Positions 8,134 through 17,541 of a stretch of 64,000 bases of DNA are shown one piece after another; position 1 is the stretch's first letter; the number at the start of each line of letters is the position of its first letter. The notes under the pieces are model-generated. The model made no database searches. It was not told the origin of the DNA and was given only the letters and a program-made list of their open reading frames with translations. The stretch covers positions 124,001 to 188,000 of the forward strand of contig JABTTV010000001.1 of assembly GCA_015075725.1 (NCBI GenBank), in the 5' to 3' direction. Made by a program: the position numbers and the translations under genes. Source of the stretch: Anaerolineales bacterium. Its GTDB lineage: Bacteria; Chloroflexota; Anaerolineae; Anaerolineales; Villigracilaceae.

Positions 8134-10674
8134 ATGGTTAATTCATCCATTCCGGCGCGACGCTGGTTATATGCGGCATTGATTCTCGTCATTGCCGGGC
8201 AGGCTTGCACAATCTCCCTGTTCAATCCTCCCGGCAATCCTGCCACAGCCACACCCGAGCGGATCATTGCAACCAATACGCCCTACCCTGCGGCTCAAGT
8301 TACTTTTGTCGTGACCATCCCCGAGGCGCTCCAGCCGGGGGAGACAATCGCTGTGCTCGTTTTGGATGAGGTCACGGGATTACCCCTCCAACCGACGCAA
8401 TATACATTAAGTCCGCGCGATGCCACCACATATTCTGGGGCGATCCCTGTGATGGTCAATTCTGTCATTAAATATCGTTACGTGCGCGTTATTGGCAGCA
8501 CACAAATCGCGGAAGACACCACATACGGTGGAGCCATCCGCTATCGTTTGCATAATGTGGCGACCTCCACCGAAGTGCAGGATATTGTCGCTGATTGGAC
8601 CGATAAGATCACAGGACGACCTGCCAGTTCGATCCTCGGGCAGATCTATAACGCTGACTCAAGGTCGCCGATTCCCAATATCCTTGTCACAGCCGGGGGA
8701 ATCCAATTCATCACCGATTCGCAGGGGCGGTTCGAATTGACCGGTCTTCCCATCGGGGTGCATCAACTTGTTGCCTACAGCATGGATGGGCTCTACCTGC
8801 CGTTCCAGCAGGGCGCGCGCGTCGAAGAGGGCAAAGCCACCCTCGTGGATCTGTACATGACACCGACACGTCTCGTAAACGTGACCTTTCGAGTTTCCGT
8901 TCCAGAGGATACCGTTCCCGGCGTTCCGGTCCGCATTGCCGGCAATATCCTTCAATTGGGGAATACCTTCGCAGACCTGCAGGGAGGCGTGAACGTTGTG
9001 ACCGACCGCATGCCGATCATGGCGCTTCAATCCGATGGACGTTACACCTACACGCTCGGCCTGCCGGTGGGCGCGCATATCCAGTACAAGTACACGCTCG
9101 GCGATGGTTATTGGAATGCGGAGCATGACGCCCAGGGGAAATGGGTGCTCCGCGATTTCATCGTCCCCGCAGAGGATGTCACTCTCGACGACCACGTCCA
9201 GACATGGCTGGTTTCGAAGGAATCGGGCCCGATCCTATTCGAGGTCAGCATTCCCGCTGTCACCCCGGCAGCGGATATCATTTATATACAATTCAACATA
9301 TTCGGCTGGACCGAGCCGATTCCAATGTGGCCCCTCGGCATTGTCAGCGGAAGCACGCGCTGGGCTTATCAGCTTTACAGCCCGTTGAATTTCTACGGCT
9401 CATTCTCCTACCGCTATTGCCGCAACGGCCAATGCGGCAGCGCGGACGACAACCAGACCGTTGGCATTTCCCCGGCGGGAAGACAGACGACAACCAGCCT
9501 GCTTGGGCAGGACCTTGTTGACAGCGTGAATTCCTGGAAGTGGTTCGAGAATCCAGAAACCCTGCCTCTGGTCGGGAGCGCCATCACGCCGCGCGCTGTC
9601 GGTTTCGTTGCAGGCGTCGAATATCAGTCGACATTCCGTCCGAATTTCAGTTATTACGCCTGGCAGACCTTCGCCAATACCAAGGCCATCGGGGCAAACC
9701 TCGCAGTCCTCACCCCTTCGTGGAGTGTATCGAGCATTTCTCCATTGCGTTTTGCAACACAGCCGGGTCAGGACCCCCTTTGGATCGACACCGCCATCAT
9801 GGTATCGCAGGCAAGGGATAATGGTCTGAATCCCGTTCTCTTCCCCACGCCGCATTTCCCGCCCTCCACGGATACAAGCGTCTCTGCAAGCACGCAATTC
9901 TGGAGGAACGCCCCCCGCGATGCCTCCTGGTGGCAAAGTTGGTTCACAAGATATCGCGCCTTTCTCGTCAATTATGCAGACCTTGCCGCCCAATCCGGCG
10001 CGCAGTCCATCATCCTCGGCGGGGAATGGGTAACACCGTCCCTGCCGGGTGGACTTCTCCCCGATGGCACTCCTTCAAACGTCCCGGCAGATGCAGAGGC
10101 GCAATGGCGCGGCATCATCGCAGAAGTGCGCAATCACTTCAAAGGACAGGTTCTTTGGGCGCTGCCGTATGATAAATCCACCATCATGTCCCCTGTGAAT
10201 TTCCTGCGAGACGTGGATGGTATCTATCTGTTGTGGTCCGTTCCCATTGCCACCAGTTCCACTGCGACGAAAACCGATTATGTCAACGAAGCCGGGAGGC
10301 TGCTCGATAACGAGATCGCCCCGCTGGTCTCACTGCTGGGTAACAAGCCGGTCATCATTGCTGCATCGTATCCGGCCGCAGGCGACGCGGCAAGCGGCTG
10401 TGTCGCAAACGGGGCAGGCGGATGCCTCGATTTCAACGCGTTGTCGAGGCCGAACGCGGACATACCATCGGTGCCTTTGAGCCTGCAAGCGCAGGCGGAT
10501 ATTTACGAAGCCTTGCTAAGCGCTGTCAATGCGCGTCCCTGGGTTTCGGGGTTCGTCAGCAGGGGATACTTCATGCCGGTCGCCCTGCAGGATAAATCCA
10601 CATCCATAAACAGCAAACCCGCTGCGAACGTGTTGTGGTATTGGTATCCGAGAATGCTGGGGGTCATCCGTTAG
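8134..10674 (+). CDS. Large lipoprotein with carbohydrate-binding-like domains and a glycosidase-like TIM barrel
   Basis: 846 residues; the ATG at 8134 has AGAGGAG at 8121-8127. A lipoprotein signal ends in IAGQAC with C25. Residues about 165-260 look like a carboxypeptidase-regulatory/Cna-B-type fold (ILGQIYNADSRSPIPNILV, DSQGRFELTGLPIG). Residues 265-385 resemble a starch-binding CBM20/CBM48-like fold (RYTYTLGLPVGAHIQYKYTLGDG), followed by another beta domain. From about 515 there is a probable TIM barrel with SIILGGEW, reminiscent of GH113/GH5-clan hydrolases, where an acidic residue in that position is catalytic. Likely an outer-surface enzyme acting on a polysaccharide; the substrate is not readable. 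Confidence 0.7.
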   Translation: MVNSSIPARRWLYAALILVIAGQACTISLFNPPGNPATATPERIIATNTPYPAAQVTFVVTIPEALQPGETIAVLVLDEVTGLPLQPTQYTLSPRDATTYSGAIPVMVNSVIKYRYVRVIGSTQIAEDTTYGGAIRYRLHNVATSTEVQDIVADWTDKITGRPASSILGQIYNADSRSPIPNILVTAGGIQFITDSQGRFELTGLPIGVHQLVAYSMDGLYLPFQQGARVEEGKATLVDLYMTPTRLVNVTFRVSVPEDTVPGVPVRIAGNILQLGNTFADLQGGVNVVTDRMPIMALQSDGRYTYTLGLPVGAHIQYKYTLGDGYWNAEHDAQGKWVLRDFIVPAEDVTLDDHVQTWLVSKESGPILFEVSIPAVTPAADIIYIQFNIFGWTEPIPMWPLGIVSGSTRWAYQLYSPLNFYGSFSYRYCRNGQCGSADDNQTVGISPAGRQTTTSLLGQDLVDSVNSWKWFENPETLPLVGSAITPRAVGFVAGVEYQSTFRPNFSYYAWQTFANTKAIGANLAVLTPSWSVSSISPLRFATQPGQDPLWIDTAIMVSQARDNGLNPVLFPTPHFPPSTDTSVSASTQFWRNAPRDASWWQSWFTRYRAFLVNYADLAAQSGAQSIILGGEWVTPSLPGGLLPDGTPSNVPADAEAQWRGIIAEVRNHFKGQVLWALPYDKSTIMSPVNFLRDVDGIYLLWSVPIATSSTATKTDYVNEAGRLLDNEIAPLVSLLGNKPVIIAASYPAAGDAASGCVANGAGGCLDFNALSRPNADIPSVPLSLQAQADIYEALLSAVNARPWVSGFVSRGYFMPVALQDKSTSINSKPAANVLWYWYPRMLGVIR

Positions 10675-10703
10675 TTTCCACTGACAAATCCCCGCTTCTT
10701 TCG

Positions 10704-10743
10704 TCTTCCCTCTTTCTTCCATCACAAAAAGAAAGAGGGAAGA
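10704..10743 (+). terminator. Intrinsic terminator between convergent genes
   Basis: A 13-bp stem (TCTTCCCTCTTTC with GAAAGAGGGAAGA) followed by TTTTTATTTTA. It ends the large lipoprotein transcript and lies just before the 3' end of the leftward VanZ gene. Confidence 0.85.
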
Positions 10744-10746
10744 TTT

Positions 10747-11106
10747 TTATTTTATAAACCTCCATGCAATCCAACCCCCAACAAACGCACCAATATAACT
10801 TGCTGATAGATCCACCAGGTCAAACGTCCGTGCTGCAAAATACTGCTGCGAGAATTCTTCAGCGGCGATGGCCAGGATGAGGATCAGACTCACGGAAAGG
10901 GCAACCCGCCCCCGGCTAAGAGGGAAGCGAAAGAGAAAGGCTGAGGTGAGGAAAAAGTTGAGCAGTCCAAAGAGGATGAGGTGCCCGACCTTGTCTCCAT
11001 TAGGAAAATCATACAGCTTGCGGACGCAGGGCGGAAACGCATCAAGGTCTGCGAGGACGACGACAGCGATGATAAAAAGAGTAAAAAGAACGGCGAGGTA
11101 TTTCAT
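10747..11106 (-). CDS. VanZ-family membrane protein
   Basis: 119 residues from the ATG at 11106 (131 if started at 11142). It has four predicted helices with the VanZ-family pattern: DKVGHLILFGLLNF, then EEFSQQYFAARTFDLVDLSASYIGAFVG. VanZ itself gives low-level teicoplanin resistance, but most family members have unknown roles in the cell envelope. A terminator-like hairpin fills the 36 nt between the upstream stop and the ATG at 11106, which complicates the choice of start. Confidence 0.8.
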   Translation of the reverse strand: MKYLAVLFTLFIIAVVVLADLDAFPPCVRKLYDFPNGDKVGHLILFGLLNFFLTSAFLFRFPLSRGRVALSVSLILILAIAAEEFSQQYFAARTFDLVDLSASYIGAFVGGWIAWRFIK

Positions 11107-11107
11107 G

Positions 11108-11135
11108 AAAAACAGGTCAGGGTTTGCCTGACCTG
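11108..11135 (-). terminator. Terminator hairpin at the ExoD-VanZ junction
   Basis: On the minus strand a perfect 9-bp stem (CAGGTCAGG with CCTGACCTG), 5-nt loop and TTTTT, immediately before the ATG of the VanZ gene. It would end the ExoD transcript or attenuate VanZ expression. Confidence 0.7.
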
Positions 11136-11142
11136 CCGTCAT

Positions 11143-11793
11143 TTAACCAAGCAAATAACTGATGGACCAACCGCCGCCCGCGATGAGAAAGCCGAAGTAG
11201 GCGATGGTGGCAATGTTCGAGAAATGCCCCAAAACGACTGCGCCGCCGTCGCGCTCCATCATGCCAAGCGAAAGAAAGATAAGCGCCAAAGCAGGCAGGG
11301 TATTGCTGAATGGAATGAAACCAAATGGCGCCATGAGTAAAAGGGCGGCAAGGATGAAAGCCAGGTTATTAAAGGTGGTCATTTTGCCTTCGGCTGTAAG
11401 CCTGCTCAAACGGTGCGGCTTGCTGAGTTTTTCCACCCGATGCAGCCAGATAATGGCGCGGCGAAACCCGTCTGCCAGCTTGGAAGAAGAGAGCCTGCGG
11501 TGAGCGATGAATTTCGGCAACCAGAGATGACGGGCAAAGAGATGTGTGATACCGATCAGTAAAATCCCGGTGCCAAAGACGGTGCTGACACCCGGTATCG
11601 AAACCGGCACAAGGAAAATCAGGGACATGAAAATTGTCAACAACATCAGGCTGTCAGTTCCGACAATATCCATAATTTCCACCAGGGTCACTTCATCGGG
11701 TGGGAGTTTTTGAATGACCAGTTCCATTTTTTCCGCCAGGGTCTCTTGCTCGAGCAGAGCCTCTTCTGCGTTCGTCAGTTCAATATGGTCCAA
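11143..11793 (-). CDS. ExoD-family membrane protein
   Basis: 216 residues. A soluble N-terminus is followed by GTDSLMLLTIFMSLIFLVPVSIPGVSTVFG and later PFSNTLPALALIFLSLGMMERDG, both typical of ExoD. The founding member is needed for normal exopolysaccharide synthesis in rhizobia; the molecular function is not known. It sits in a leftward group of envelope genes (DedA upstream, VanZ downstream). Confidence 0.88.
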   Translation of the reverse strand: MDHIELTNAEEALLEQETLAEKMELVIQKLPPDEVTLVEIMDIVGTDSLMLLTIFMSLIFLVPVSIPGVSTVFGTGILLIGITHLFARHLWLPKFIAHRRLSSSKLADGFRRAIIWLHRVEKLSKPHRLSRLTAEGKMTTFNNLAFILAALLLMAPFGFIPFSNTLPALALIFLSLGMMERDGGAVVLGHFSNIATIAYFGFLIAGGGWSISYLLG

Positions 11794-11830
11794 GTTATAA
11801 ATACCTCTTTTGCCTGCTGGTCTTCAATTC

Positions 11831-12472
11831 TTATAATGCCGCTTTTTTCTCATTGCGGTGCTTCGACCATTCGAGGACCATCGGCAGGACGGAGACCAAG
11901 ATAATGAAGATGATGACCAGTTCAAAGTTCTTTTTGACGAAAGGGATATTGCCGAAGAAATAACCAAGGAGGGTAAAGACGACCACCCAGGTCACACCGC
12001 CAACGACGTTATATGTGGCGAAATAGGCATAGGACATACGCCCGATGCCCGCGACAAACGGAGCGAAGGTGCGCACGATGGGAACGAAACGGGCTAGGAA
12101 GATGGCTTTCCCGCCGTGTTTGTCGAAGAAGGCATGGGTCTTGTCAAGATATTCCTTTTTGATCCACTTGATGTTGTAAGCCCGCTCGCCTAGATAATGA
12201 CCGATGAAGTAATTGACCGCGTCGCCGAGGACGGCCGCAACAATCAGCAGGCCTATCAAACCCCAGACATTGAACGAGCCGAGTGCCGCAAACGTCCCAG
12301 CGGCAAAGAGCAGGGAGTCACCGGGGAGGAACGGCATGATCACCAAACCCGTTTCTATAAAGATAACAACGAACAGGATGCCGTACGTCCACGCGCCGTA
12401 ATTGACGATGATCTCCTGAAGATATTCATCGAGATGAAGGAAAAGGTCGATCACGTTGTTGATGAATTCCAT
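11831..12472 (-). CDS. DedA-family membrane protein (VTT domain)
   Basis: 213 residues with the DedA signature: FLPGDSLLFAAGTFAA, NYFIGHYLGERAYN, a phosphatase-like FFDKHGGKAIFLARFVPIVRTFAPFVAGIGRM, and a C-terminal helix. Members are membrane transporters or flippases affecting lipid and proton homeostasis. A minus-strand TATAAT (12520-12515) may be a -10 box 43 nt upstream. Confidence 0.92.
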   Translation of the reverse strand: MEFINNVIDLFLHLDEYLQEIIVNYGAWTYGILFVVIFIETGLVIMPFLPGDSLLFAAGTFAALGSFNVWGLIGLLIVAAVLGDAVNYFIGHYLGERAYNIKWIKKEYLDKTHAFFDKHGGKAIFLARFVPIVRTFAPFVAGIGRMSYAYFATYNVVGGVTWVVVFTLLGYFFGNIPFVKKNFELVIIFIILVSVLPMVLEWSKHRNEKKAAL

Positions 12473-12516
12473 TTATGTTTTGCTCGCTTTCAAGCCGGAT
12501 TGACAACGGGCGGGGA

Positions 12517-12795
12517 TTATACCCCGCTTTTCTCCTGCGGTTTGATGCGACTCAACCAGTCGCCGAGGATGAGAAAGGCGATGCTGCCGATCGCTCCGGC
12601 GCCGACATCCAGCGAGCCGACGGCGTAAAGCACAAAGCCGAACCACCAGCCTGCAAATTGTCCGAAGCCAAATCCCAGCACGCTCAAGAAGAGCGAGAAT
12701 AGGAAACGCCAGCCCCCTCCTCCACGCAAGGCATGAAAAAGGGAGCCGAGCAAAAACGCCATCGTCAACCCGAGCACTATCACAGGGAGAGTCAT
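12517..12795 (-). CDS. Small four-helix membrane protein, unknown
   Basis: 92 residues, almost entirely hydrophobic with three or four helices and a short basic tail (WLSRIKPQEK). Its start overlaps the stop of the S9 peptidase gene (ATGA on the minus strand, 12792-12795), so it is co-translated with it. I do not recognise the family. Confidence 0.65.
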   Translation of the reverse strand: MTLPVIVLGLTMAFLLGSLFHALRGGGGWRFLFSLFLSVLGFGFGQFAGWWFGFVLYAVGSLDVGAGAIGSIAFLILGDWLSRIKPQEKSGV

Positions 12796-14702
12796 GGATT
12801 AAGAAGTTTCGCGAAGAAATCGGTGATGGCGTTGTAGCAGGCGACACGGTTCTCGTATTTCAATACATCGTGGCCTTCGTTCTCGAAGACGAGCAGTTCG
12901 ATTGGCTTGCCCCTTGACTTCAACTCGCGGACCAAATCCTCCGACTCTGCCGCCACCACACGCGGATCGTTGCGTCCCTGAATGACGAGCATCGGAGCAG
13001 TCATATTGTGCAGGTGGGTCTTCGGCGAGCGCTCCAGCAGGTCTTTTCGTTCTTCGGGTTTCTCCGGGTCGCCGATGGCAAGTTTGAAATACGGCTTCCA
13101 TGTTTCGGGGATGCGCTCGGAGAAAGTGACCAGGTCGTACGGACCGAACATGTCGCAGGAGGCTTTCCACAAATCGGGGTGTAAAGCCGCCTGCATCAGC
13201 GTCATGTAACCGCCGTAGGAACGTCCGACCACTGCGGCGCGATTCACGTCGAGTCTTTTATCCTCCGGTAAAACCTTCGTCATTGCGTGGACATGATCAA
13301 GGCGGTCCTGCCCGCCCCAGTCGCGGTCGACGCGTTTCATGTAAGAGAGGCCGTAACCCGACGAGCCGCGGACGTTCGGCACGAAGACCGCAAATCCGCG
13401 CAGGGTGAGGAATTGGATCAGCGGCATCGAGAACCATGCGAAGTTCGGGCGTTCCTGGCTTTGCGGACCGCCGTGGATGTAATACACCACCGGGCGCGGA
13501 CCTTTGTACCCGAGCGATTTCGCGGGAAGATAAAGTCGCGCAGAGACGCGCAATCCGTCATGGGTCGAGAAAGAAGCGTCCTCTCCTTTCGAAAGCAATT
13601 CTTCGGGGATTCCCAAAATCTTCTCGTTGGTGTGGCGGAACAGGTCCTTACGCCTTGCGCCTTCGATGGTGTAGATCTGCGTGGGAGAAACCGCCGTGGA
13701 AAACGAGACTGTGTAAATATCCTCCACCTTGTCGTGGTCGATATGTTCGAGCACGCCGCTCTCGAAAGGTTCCCTCCCGACCAGGACATGCTTGAGGTTC
13801 ATTGTCAATTTGGATTCATCGAAGACGCCTTCGTACGCCCACGAGCAGCCGTCGATATTGTAGGTGATAATATAGCGGTCGCCTAAGGCGTGGGTAATGT
13901 TTTCCATTTCGCCGATGCCCTTATGCACAACGCCTTTCAACTTGACTGGCGTCATTACGCCGGGTTTTTTAAATTCGATGAAACTGAGGCTGTAGGCATC
14001 ATCGAATACGGAAGATGTAACGATCGTGCCTTTGCCGCTCGGCGAGAAGACCGCGCCACCCAAGCCGTTCAATGGGACCTCCTCGCCGGGCTTGCGGTCC
14101 TCCATCAGTTTGCCATACAACACGCCCATTTGCCCCTTATTCCACAAACACAAAACACCGTCGCCCGCTGAATAGCCCGTGCCAAGCAGCAGGCGGTTAT
14201 GATCCGAAGAGTGGTCCGCCACGCCGAAACCGAATTCGTTCTCGGCGACCAAGGTCAGTTTATTGGTCTTCAAATCGCCGCGATACAGTTCGTTCCAGGG
14301 CTTGTCGCGCCGTTCCGCCGCGAGATACACAATTCCCTTTTTCCTGTCGCACTCGCCCAAATGCACGCGATACTTCTCGAAATAATTATCGAAGGCTGGC
14401 TCGGGAAAACCGCCGTCCATGCCGATCAACATCGGCTGGTAGTTTTCGTCTCCGTTGCGGTCGATCATCACCAGGATCTTATTGAATTCCGGAAAACCAT
14501 AGAACGAATGCCCGCCGATCAACTCCGGATTTTGAAGGGCAATATCGGGTGGAAGCAGCGGTTCCGGCACGCTCCCGCTGTGATACATGGCGTATAAACT
14601 CAAATGCCCCGAGAGGTTGCTCAAAAAATACACCCGGTCGTCGGCATATTGCGGCGCAACGAACAACCGGGCCGACATCAATGACTCAATTCGATAGTTC
14701 AT
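12792..14702 (-). CDS. S9-family (prolyl-oligopeptidase-type) serine peptidase
   Basis: 636 residues. The first two-thirds form a WD/PD40-like beta-propeller with repeated FSPSGKGT-type strands. The last 260 residues form an alpha/beta hydrolase with HGGPQSQERP, the nucleophile S495 in VVGRSYGGYM, D579 in GRNDPRV and H611 in NEGHD. No signal peptide is visible, so it is probably cytoplasmic and may trim peptides or acyl-amino acids. The oligopeptide ABC genes 3 kb away may supply substrates, but that link is only inferred. Confidence 0.9.
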   Translation of the reverse strand: MNYRIESLMSARLFVAPQYADDRVYFLSNLSGHLSLYAMYHSGSVPEPLLPPDIALQNPELIGGHSFYGFPEFNKILVMIDRNGDENYQPMLIGMDGGFPEPAFDNYFEKYRVHLGECDRKKGIVYLAAERRDKPWNELYRGDLKTNKLTLVAENEFGFGVADHSSDHNRLLLGTGYSAGDGVLCLWNKGQMGVLYGKLMEDRKPGEEVPLNGLGGAVFSPSGKGTIVTSSVFDDAYSLSFIEFKKPGVMTPVKLKGVVHKGIGEMENITHALGDRYIITYNIDGCSWAYEGVFDESKLTMNLKHVLVGREPFESGVLEHIDHDKVEDIYTVSFSTAVSPTQIYTIEGARRKDLFRHTNEKILGIPEELLSKGEDASFSTHDGLRVSARLYLPAKSLGYKGPRPVVYYIHGGPQSQERPNFAWFSMPLIQFLTLRGFAVFVPNVRGSSGYGLSYMKRVDRDWGGQDRLDHVHAMTKVLPEDKRLDVNRAAVVGRSYGGYMTLMQAALHPDLWKASCDMFGPYDLVTFSERIPETWKPYFKLAIGDPEKPEERKDLLERSPKTHLHNMTAPMLVIQGRNDPRVVAAESEDLVRELKSRGKPIELLVFENEGHDVLKYENRVACYNAITDFFAKLLNP

Positions 14703-14790
14703 ACAATTCTCCTTGTATTCAAAGTAACCATCAACTTCATTTTCACGATAAATTATTCAACCACATTATTCTGGCTACGCGCAGAATCCT

Positions 14791-15861
14791 TTATTGGATG
14801 ATACCACCGCCGAGCATTTTCTCCTCCACGTAAAATACCGCCGCCTGACCCTTCGTCGCATCCCGCACAGGCGCATCGAACGTGACCTTTGTCTGGTCAC
14901 CGTCCATGGGCATTACCCACGCCGGAACCTCCTTCGCCGTGTAGCGAGTTTTCACTTCCGCCCGAAACGGCCCGGGTGGAATCTCCCCGCTCACCCAGTT
15001 GACATTATGTGCGATCAACTCTGTCGTACCCATCTGCTCCTGTGTGCCAACGATTAACGTGTTGCGTGACGCGTGTTTTGTAATCACATAAAGCGGTACA
15101 GGCGTAGCAACTCCCAATCCCTTGCGCTGACCGATGGTGTAATTCGCCAACCCATTATGCCTGCCTATCACGTTTCCATCGAGCGTTTCAATTGCCCCAG
15201 GCTTCAACATCTCCGGCGCATTACGCTGAAGAAAGTTCCGGTAATCCTCCCCAGCCAAAAAGCACAAGTCCTGCGAGTCTTTACGCGAAGCTGTCGGCAA
15301 GCCAAATCGCTCGGCAATTGCCCGAATCTCGGATTTGGGATGATCCCCCACTGGAAAGAGCGCATGCTTCAACTTTTCCTGTCCCAACACATGCAACACA
15401 TACGACTGATCTTTCAAGTGATCCACCGCTCTAAATAATTCACTCTTTCCTCTTTCATATTTCTTTATCCGAACATAATGACCCGTCGCCATAAACTCCG
15501 CCCCCAACGCCAGAGCATGATTCAATAAAAACGTCCAGCGGATCTGGCGGTTGCAGATCAGGCACGGATTTGGTGTCCCGCCCTCCGCATACCCATCCAG
15601 GAAATATTGCACCACCGTTTCCCGGAAGACATCCTTCGCATCCACCACATAAAACGGAATGTCCAAAATCCCGGCCACGCGCCGCGCCTGTGCCATCGAG
15701 TCGGGTGTACAACAGCGGTTCGAGTCCTCTTTGCCAGGCTCGCTCCACAAACGCAGCATCATACCGGTCACATCGTAACCCTGTTCCTTCAACATTGCCG
15801 CCGCGACAGACGAATCCACGCCGCCAGACATGGCAACGACCACTTTCCGGTTCTCGGTCAT
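14791..15861 (-). CDS. mnmA: tRNA-specific 2-thiouridylase
   Basis: 356 residues from the ATG at 15861; the open frame continues much further upstream, but that part overlaps the divergent gene and has no family match. It has the PP-loop SGGVDSS (12-18), the catalytic cysteine C100 in NPCLICN, the partner cysteine in QDLCF, and TGHYVR. MnmA installs the 2-thio group on U34 of Glu, Gln and Lys tRNAs using persulfide sulfur. It lies alone, divergent from the amidohydrolase gene. Confidence 0.95.
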   Translation of the reverse strand: MTENRKVVVAMSGGVDSSVAAAMLKEQGYDVTGMMLRLWSEPGKEDSNRCCTPDSMAQARRVAGILDIPFYVVDAKDVFRETVVQYFLDGYAEGGTPNPCLICNRQIRWTFLLNHALALGAEFMATGHYVRIKKYERGKSELFRAVDHLKDQSYVLHVLGQEKLKHALFPVGDHPKSEIRAIAERFGLPTASRKDSQDLCFLAGEDYRNFLQRNAPEMLKPGAIETLDGNVIGRHNGLANYTIGQRKGLGVATPVPLYVITKHASRNTLIVGTQEQMGTTELIAHNVNWVSGEIPPGPFRAEVKTRYTAKEVPAWVMPMDGDQTKVTFDAPVRDATKGQAAVFYVEEKMLGGGIIQ

Positions 15862-15894
15862 GGGCGAAATTATATACCAGACAGGATGTTTCTC

Positions 15895-15923
15895 TTGCCC
15901 GCACGTCTTAGATAATGTATTAT
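15895..15923 (+). promoter_or_regulatory. Possible promoter of the amidohydrolase-ABC operon
   Basis: TTGCCC (15895-15900), 17 nt, TATTAT (15918-15923), then AAGGAG at 15939-15944 before the ATG at 15952. The -35 is poor. Confidence 0.4.
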
Positions 15924-15951
15924 CAAGCCATACATCACAAGGAGCTGAGAC

Positions 15952-17541
15952 ATGGTTACCCCGGCAGATTTCATCGTCGAGAACGCGAAGGTATTTACAA
16001 GCAACAAGGACATGCCGCAGGCCGAGGCAGTGGCTGTCAGGGGTAATCGCATCGTCTTTGTGGGGATGAATGAAGGCGCAAACGTTTTTAAAGATAAAAA
16101 CACGCGGGTTATTGATGGAAAGGGGCGCACCGTCACGCCCGGTTTCATCGACTCGCATTTTCATCTGTTGTGGGGGTCCATTTCGATGGGCGGGGCGCAG
16201 CTGTACGATGTAAAGAATCTGGATGATGTAAGAAAAGTCCTGCTGACATTCGAATCGGAAAATAAGACCGCTGACTGGGTGGATGGGCGCGGTGTAAAGT
16301 ACGACATCATCCATGACCGCCACGAATTGGACTCCATCATCGTGGATAAGCCCATCTACATCAACGCCTACGACGGTCACACATCGTGGGCGAATACAAA
16401 AGCCTTGGAACTGGCAGGCATCCTCCAGCCGGGGAAAGAAGCGGAAGGCAACGGGGTCATCGTCCGCGACGAGAATGGAATCGCCACCGGCGAACTGCGC
16501 GAAACCGCGATGGGGCTGGTTTCGGATCTGATTCCCGAGCCGGGCGAAGCCCGAAAACGCGAACTACTAAAAATGACGATGGCGCGCATGAACGCCTGCG
16601 GTGTCACCAGCGTCCATAACATGAACGGCGACATGGAAGAACTGATGACCTATGCCGCCGTCGAAGATGCGGGCGAGATGACGGTGCGGGTTTATGAACC
16701 TTATCACGTCAAGCCGGAGACGACCGAAGATATGCTAAAGGAAGCCGCCGAAATGGCAAGGGTCAAGGGCGAATTCGTGCGCGGCGGCGCGGCAAAATTC
16801 TTCATGGATGGTGTCTGGGAATCGTACACCGCTCTCACCGTCGAGCCGTATGACGATAATCCGGACGCCAAGCCCGAAGGCATTTATTCGCTCGAGCATT
16901 TCACCCGCATGGCGGCGCTGTGCGACAAAATGGGATTGCAGATCTTCGTTCACTGCTGCGGCGACGGCGCGGTGAGACGAACACTCGACGGGTACGAAGC
17001 GGTTCAAAAGTCCAACGGGAAGCGCGACAGCCGCCATCGCGTCGAGCATATCGAAGTGATTCATCCGGATGATATCCCCCGTTTCAAGCAATTGGGGGTC
17101 CTGCCGTCGATGCAGACCAGTCATTCGCCCTTCAGCCTCAAGGAAGGGGATGTGTGGCCCACACGAGTCGGGACAGGACGCTGGCACTTGTCGTTCGCAT
17201 GGCGCGAAATTCTAAATGCAGGCAACCAGATCGCCTTTGGGAGCGATTGGCCTGTTGCGCCGTTCGATCCGATGATCAACTTGCATGTAGGGTTGAACCG
17301 CGAAAAATGGGATGACAGCAATCCATCTCAAAACCTGACGCTCGAAGAACTGATCATAGGTTACACCCGCGACGCGGCGTATGCAGAATTCATGGAAAAC
17401 GAAAAGGGACAGCTCAGGGAAGGTTATCTTGCCGATCTCGTGTTGTTCTCGCACGACCTGTTCGCGCTAGACCCGAAGAACATCATGGAAGCAAAACCGG
17501 CCATGACCATGGTGAACGGCAAAATCGCATTCGAGGCGTAA
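15952..17541 (+). CDS. Amidohydrolase (YtcJ-like, amidohydrolase_3)
   Basis: 529 residues. It opens with a short beta-sandwich (ADFIVENAKVFTSNKD), then the metal-binding strand GFIDSHFHLLWG (HxH). Later come HCCGDGAVRRTL, RVEHIEVI and the acidic FGSDWPVAPFDP, and it closes with GYLADLVLFS. This is the YtcJ-type metal hydrolase layout; substrates are usually N-acyl or amide compounds. It is followed without a gap by two permease genes and a binding protein, so it may hydrolyse the compound this transporter imports. Confidence 0.9.
   Translation: MVTPADFIVENAKVFTSNKDMPQAEAVAVRGNRIVFVGMNEGANVFKDKNTRVIDGKGRTVTPGFIDSHFHLLWGSISMGGAQLYDVKNLDDVRKVLLTFESENKTADWVDGRGVKYDIIHDRHELDSIIVDKPIYINAYDGHTSWANTKALELAGILQPGKEAEGNGVIVRDENGIATGELRETAMGLVSDLIPEPGEARKRELLKMTMARMNACGVTSVHNMNGDMEELMTYAAVEDAGEMTVRVYEPYHVKPETTEDMLKEAAEMARVKGEFVRGGAAKFFMDGVWESYTALTVEPYDDNPDAKPEGIYSLEHFTRMAALCDKMGLQIFVHCCGDGAVRRTLDGYEAVQKSNGKRDSRHRVEHIEVIHPDDIPRFKQLGVLPSMQTSHSPFSLKEGDVWPTRVGTGRWHLSFAWREILNAGNQIAFGSDWPVAPFDPMINLHVGLNREKWDDSNPSQNLTLEELIIGYTRDAAYAEFMENEKGQLREGYLADLVLFSHDLFALDPKNIMEAKPAMTMVNGKIAFEA

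Noticed and set aside
15862..16380. N-terminal extension of mnmA to 529 residues
   Set aside because: MnmA proteins start at the PP-loop region; the extension overlaps the divergent amidohydrolase gene.
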